DNA from: Acidobacteriota bacterium
GTDB taxonomy: Bacteria; Acidobacteriota; Terriglobia; Versatilivoradales; Versatilivoraceae
NCBI GenBank assembly: GCA_026706225.1
Contig: JAPOZE010000343.1
Coordinates: 1 to 7,823, forward strand
Reading direction: 5' to 3'
Length of the DNA: 7,823 nt
The notes under the pieces: generated by a model
Told to the model about the DNA's origin: nothing
The model's input: only the letters and a program-made list of their open reading frames with translations
The model's database searches: none
Shown here: positions 4,241 to 7,823 of the stretch, piece by piece
Layout of the letters: every line of letters begins with the position of its first letter
How positions within the stretch are numbered: the first letter of the stretch is position 1
Made by a program: the position numbers and the translations under genes

Positions 4241-6937
4241 TCAGAAGGTCCGGCCCACCGAGAATCTGACGTCGCTGCGCTTTTCGAAGATAATGGGGAT
4301 CGGGGCGGCTCCGGTCGGATTCGGCACAAACTCGTTGAACCGCAAGGGGTTGTATCCAAAAATCAAGCGGAAGGGCGCGTTGACCACCGGCATGATGATC
4401 TGGAGCTCGACCCCGGTGCTGGCCCTCCACTTGTCGGTCCCCGGGATGACCTGCACTTCCTCCCCGGCTCTGACGGGCCGGAATTCCCCGTCATCCAGCA
4501 CCACCAGTCCCGCGGTGGAGTTGTCGGCAACGGTCAGGGCCGCCCGCCTCATGACCCAGGATCTTCCGATATCGAAAAAGGGCGCCAGCGTGACCGGACC
4601 CATGATGGGTATGCGATACTCCAGGTTGTAGACCACCTGGGTGTCCCCGCCCACGAACTGGAAGCTGCTGTAATAGCGCTTTTGGTCCCTCAACACATCC
4701 TGACCCGTGATGGGATCGATCTGGGGGGTGCCGTCCGGATTGAGCACGGGCACCCTTTCGATCCTCTCGAAGGTCGTCAGAGCCAGTGGGGTGATGAGGC
4801 GAATGTCGAAACCCCGGATGCTGTCCTCGCCCCCGATGAACTGCCGGTCGAAGACGGGAGGCTGCAAGCCGCCGAAACCGCTGACGAAGGAGAACAAGCC
4901 GCGCATGCCGATGGTGTTTCTGCCCTTGTTGACCGGCTTGAACCACTTGGCTTCCACCGTGGGCCGGAAGATGTTGGCTCCTCCCCCCAGCAGCGGTCCC
5001 CCGGTCAACTGCAGGTAGAGCGAGAAGCTCTTGCCCCTGGTGGGCTGGAAGGGGTTGTTGACGGTGTTGTAGGTGAGCGACGGGGTGATGGTGCTGCGCA
5101 CCAGGCCTTCGAAAGCCGTGCGGCCGGAGAAGCGATCGGCGGGCCAGAGCGCGCTGAAGAAGGCCTGGTTCTCATCGGAGGTGAACCCGGTGGAGGACTT
5201 GTCCAGTCCGTAGCTCATGCCGAAGTGGGTGAAGGCCCGCACCGGGTAGCTGGCGAACGTGGTGAACCCGGTGCTGTTCTGGGAGAACAGCTCCGAGCCC
5301 AGCGGCACCAGCCCGCTGAAGAAGCCCAGGGTGTCGGCTTCGTGGAAGCTGTAGCGTCGATGGAACACCGTAAATCCCGTGGTCAAGGGCCGATCGCGGA
5401 AATAGGGCTCGGTGAAGCTGAGGACATACTGGGAAGCCCGAGTCCCCCCCTGGGCCTGGATGCTGATGGACTCGCCGTGCCCCATGAAGTTGTTGGTGGA
5501 GTAGCCGGCGCCGATGAAACTGCCGCCGAAGCCGCTGGTGCCTCCCGAAAAGGAGACCGAATTCTTGCCCTTCTCCTTCACCTTGAGGACGACGTCGACC
5601 TCACCGGTCTTGTCGTCTCCGGAGGTGGGGTCGGGCTTGATCTCGGCGTCCTCCTCGGCCTTGAGCTCGTCGAAGTAGCCCAATTGGTTCAACCTCAGGA
5701 CGCTCACGTCCCACAACCGGGTGTTGAATATCCCGCCTTCCTGCACCAGGATTTCCCGCCGGATCACCTTGTCCCGGGTGGTGGTGTTTCCCACGAAATC
5801 CATGCGCCTCAGGAAGAACTGCTTGCCTTCTTCGAAGTCGAAGACGACGTTGACCACCTTTTCGACCTCGTCCACTTCCTGCCTGGGGATCGGAGTCCAG
5901 TTGATATAGCCCCTGAAGCCATAGAGCTCCTTGAGGTTCTCGAATCCTTCGCGGATCAGCTCTCCGTTGAAGACTTCGCCTTCCCTCATGCCGAGAACCC
6001 TCAGGAGGTCCTTGTCTTCGAAAAGGGTATTGCCGGTGAACTGCAGGTCGCCCACCCGGTACTGGTCGTTCTCCTCCAGGTCGACGTCGATGAAGACCCG
6101 CTTCCTCGTCTTGCGCCGGAAGGGAATCGGAAACCATGACCACCGTCGCACGTCGCGCACCTCGACCCGGGGCTCGTTGATCAGCAGCTTGATGTGGCCC
6201 TTCTCGTGGTACTTGGCGCGGACCCCCAGTTCCAGCGAGCCCTCCAACCGGCGCCTCTCATACTTGGCCTTGCCGGTCCAGAAGGATATGAACCCGGTCT
6301 CCTTCAGGAACTTCATCGAGTCGCGCAGTTCCTTGTCCGTGTAGACGGTGTTGCCGTGAAAGTTGATCTTCTCCACCTTGACCTTGGGCCCTTCCTCGAT
6401 CACGAAGGTGAGAAGCTTGGAGTTGGGCGGGACATCCTCCGTCCTGTAGCTGATCTCGGCGTACTGGCGGCCCTTTTCGGCCAGCAGATCGGTCAGGACC
6501 ACGATGGCTCGCTGAATCTTGGTGGGATCGAAGGGAGTTTCGATCCCGATACCCACCTTCTCTTCCTGGTATTTTTCCAGCACTTCGGTCTGAGTGGCCG
6601 ATTTCAGGCCCTCATATTCGATGCTCCGGATCATGGGCCGTTCCTCCACCCAGATGATCACTATCTTGCCCCGATCGCCGTCCTCCAAGTCGATCCGAAC
6701 GTCGTCAAAGTACCCCGTCTCCCAAACGGTTCGAAAGTCGCGCCGCAGCAGGGCCGGATCCAGAAAGTCGTTGGGCTTGGAGAGAATGTGGAACTTGACC
6801 GTTTCCTGAGGGACCCGCCTGGTTCCTCGCACCTCTATGTTTTCAATGATTTCTCTCTTCTGAGCCCAAGCCTGCCCCTGCCATGCGCTCAGTGCCCACA
6901 GGAACGCCCCGCACGCAACGAGGAATTTCTTACCCAT
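4241..6937 (-). CDS. bamA: BamA, outer-membrane protein assembly factor (Omp85 family)
   Basis: The 898-residue product is a full-length BamA. A signal peptide (MGKKFLVACGAFLWALSAW, cleavage after AWA at 25) is followed by five POTRA domains at about 29-101, 102-186, 187-290, 292-372 and 373-455. Their recurrent marks are IENIEVRGTRRV, IRSIEYEGLKSAT, VEKINFHGNTVY, VGDLQFTGNTLF and RRMDFVGNTTT, with GYF or GYI near each domain end. The barrel runs from about 460 to 898 and contains GEDSIRGFD near residue 706, the conserved (V/I)RGF loop-6 motif. It ends in a terminal Phe (SVGRTF), the outer-membrane sorting signature. BamA folds and inserts beta-barrel proteins into the outer membrane. It is longer than E. 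coli BamA, partly through a basic aromatic insert in POTRA3 (about 259-278) and a long barrel loop (NPDGTPQIDPITGQDVLRD). ATG 6937 is preferred over GTG 6952 because GGAGG sits five bases before it. The clpC stop is 86 bases upstream, and the propeller gene follows after 37 bases. Confidence 0.97.
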   Translation of the reverse strand: MGKKFLVACGAFLWALSAWQGQAWAQKREIIENIEVRGTRRVPQETVKFHILSKPNDFLDPALLRRDFRTVWETGYFDDVRIDLEDGDRGKIVIIWVEERPMIRSIEYEGLKSATQTEVLEKYQEEKVGIGIETPFDPTKIQRAIVVLTDLLAEKGRQYAEISYRTEDVPPNSKLLTFVIEEGPKVKVEKINFHGNTVYTDKELRDSMKFLKETGFISFWTGKAKYERRRLEGSLELGVRAKYHEKGHIKLLINEPRVEVRDVRRWSWFPIPFRRKTRKRVFIDVDLEENDQYRVGDLQFTGNTLFEDKDLLRVLGMREGEVFNGELIREGFENLKELYGFRGYINWTPIPRQEVDEVEKVVNVVFDFEEGKQFFLRRMDFVGNTTTRDKVIRREILVQEGGIFNTRLWDVSVLRLNQLGYFDELKAEEDAEIKPDPTSGDDKTGEVDVVLKVKEKGKNSVSFSGGTSGFGGSFIGAGYSTNNFMGHGESISIQAQGGTRASQYVLSFTEPYFRDRPLTTGFTVFHRRYSFHEADTLGFFSGLVPLGSELFSQNSTGFTTFASYPVRAFTHFGMSYGLDKSSTGFTSDENQAFFSALWPADRFSGRTAFEGLVRSTITPSLTYNTVNNPFQPTRGKSFSLYLQLTGGPLLGGGANIFRPTVEAKWFKPVNKGRNTIGMRGLFSFVSGFGGLQPPVFDRQFIGGEDSIRGFDIRLITPLALTTFERIERVPVLNPDGTPQIDPITGQDVLRDQKRYYSSFQFVGGDTQVVYNLEYRIPIMGPVTLAPFFDIGRSWVMRRAALTVADNSTAGLVVLDDGEFRPVRAGEEVQVIPGTDKWRASTGVELQIIMPVVNAPFRLIFGYNPLRFNEFVPNPTGAAPIPIIFEKRSDVRFSVGRTF

Positions 6938-6942
6938 TGCTG

Positions 6943-6947
6943 CCTCC
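6943..6947 (-). promoter_or_regulatory. Ribosome binding site of bamA
   Basis: The minus strand reads GGAGG, CAGCA, then ATG at 6937. This decides against the in-frame GTG at 6952, whose use would place the GGAGG inside the coding region, and it puts Met just before the basic GKK that opens the signal peptide. Confidence 0.85.
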
Positions 6948-7023
6948 ACCACGCGGCTGAACGAGAAAGCGCATCTTTGCCGGAAGCCCTTAGAAACGAA
7001 TGTAGGATGCGGATTGGGGGGAA

Positions 7024-7823
7024 TTATTTGTATAGCAGAGAGGTCTCAATGATTGTTTTTTTCAGATCCCGATAGTAAAGGCCCTTATCCACCTCGTAAA
7101 TCTCGATTTCCGAGCCCGGCTCGACGTCTCCCTGAATGAGGGCTTCGGACAACGGGTCCTCTACGTACCGTTGCAGGGCCCGGCGGAGAGGCCTGGCCCC
7201 GTAAGACCGATCATGGCAGGTTTTTTCAAGGATCCAACGCGTGGCGTCCGGGGTCAGGGAGATCTTGACGTTCTTGGCCACCATGCTGGCATTGATCTGA
7301 TTCACCAGCAACTCGACGATCTTCTCCAGGTCGTCATCCGTCAGCGAATTGAAGACGATGACCTCGTCCAGGCGGTTGATGAATTCCGGATTGAAGGCCT
7401 TTTTGACCTCGGAGAGAACCATCTCCTCCATCCTGGCCTCGTTGACCTCCCGGTTGGTGCCGTGAAATCCGAGCTGATGTTTCTTCTCCAGGAACCGGGC
7501 CCCCAGGTTGGAGGTCATGATGATGATGGTGTTCTTGAAGTCGACCGTGTTGCCGAGCCCGTCGGTAAGCTGTCCGTCCTCGAAAACCTGGAGCAGAATG
7601 TTGAACAGATCCTGATGGGATTTTTCGATCTCGTCGAGCAGGATGATGGAATAGGGCGCCCGCTTGACCCGCTCGGTCAGTTGCCCGCCCTCTTCATACC
7701 CCACGTAGCCCGGAGGCGAACCGATGAACTTGGACACCGAGTGCTTCTCCATGTACTCCGACATGTCGAATCGGATCAAGGCCTTCTCGGTGCCGAACAG
7801 GAAGTGCGCCAGGGAGCGGGCCA
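7024..7823 (-). CDS. clpC: ClpC-type Clp protease ATP-binding subunit, C-terminal part (runs off right edge)
   Basis: The visible 265 complete codons encode the second AAA+ module of a ClpA/B/C Hsp100 unfoldase. In order, there is an FLFGTEKALIRFDMSEYMEKH segment (quoted in part), the pore loop GYVGYEEGGQ, Walker B IILLDEIEKSH, the sensor 1 strand IIIMTSN, the arginine-finger region FNPEFINRLDE, and the sensor 2 element GARPLRRALQRYVEDPLSEAL. The protein ends in a short basic tail (DLKKTIIETSLLYK). ClpC unfolds substrates and feeds them to ClpP in the cytoplasm. The N-terminal domain, first AAA+ module, middle region and Walker A of module two lie outside the window. ClpC is favoured over ClpB by the sequence style (FKNTIIIMTSN, short tail), but the diagnostic middle domain is not visible. 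The gene ends 86 bases before bamA, with no obvious terminator between. Confidence 0.93.
   Translation of the reverse strand, partial: ARSLAHFLFGTEKALIRFDMSEYMEKHSVSKFIGSPPGYVGYEEGGQLTERVKRAPYSIILLDEIEKSHQDLFNILLQVFEDGQLTDGLGNTVDFKNTIIIMTSNLGARFLEKKHQLGFHGTNREVNEARMEEMVLSEVKKAFNPEFINRLDEVIVFNSLTDDDLEKIVELLVNQINASMVAKNVKISLTPDATRWILEKTCHDRSYGARPLRRALQRYVEDPLSEALIQGDVEPGSEIEIYEVDKGLYYRDLKKTIIETSLLYK

Noticed and set aside
3082..4269. A 395-codon open frame on the plus strand opposite the propeller gene
   Set aside because: It is a shadow of a protein with a signal peptide and regular repeats. The antisense product is low-complexity with no recognisable fold.
4202..6139. A 645-codon open frame on the plus strand opposite bamA
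   Set aside because: It is exactly antisense to a clear BamA. Its translation is Gly/Asp/Val/His-rich with no domain, and long antisense frames are common opposite GC-rich coding sequence.

Overview
This is a GC-rich bacterial chromosome segment in which every supportable gene lies on the minus strand, so the window reads right to left. It suggests a diderm (outer-membrane) bacterium that also carries a ClpC-type unfoldase. BamA and Skp/OmpH require an outer membrane. ClpC together with BamA, and a secreted beta-propeller ending in duplicated 'SxxDNxTxDP' modules, fit Acidobacteriota best. That placement is inference from protein style, not a search result.

Right-hand part (7823 to 1764), an envelope and proteostasis block: the 3' end of clpC (AAA+ partner of the ClpP protease), then bamA (outer-membrane protein insertase with five POTRA domains and a 16-strand-type barrel), then an unnamed secreted beta-propeller protein only 37 bases downstream of bamA, then ompH/skp (periplasmic chaperone for outer-membrane proteins). 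bamA and skp form a familiar pair: Skp holds unfolded barrel proteins and BamA inserts them. The propeller gene sits between them and is the least explained gene here. The usual followers of skp in many diderms (lpxD, fabZ, lpxA) do not appear.

Middle (1763 to 1362), about 400 bases without a convincing gene: it holds three short hairpins just after skp, followed by a set of overlapping inverted repeats and a candidate promoter ahead of the next operon. This is the natural boundary between the two blocks.

Left-hand part (1361 to 1), the start of a type IV secretion operon: virB2/trbC (pilin), virB3/trbD (small inner-membrane protein) and the first 241 codons of virB4/trbE (ATPase), which runs off the edge. 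Gaps are 7 and 9 bases, so the three are almost certainly co-transcribed. The window shows no virB11, relaxase, integrase or tRNA, so whether this is a mobile element or a resident secretion system cannot be decided here.
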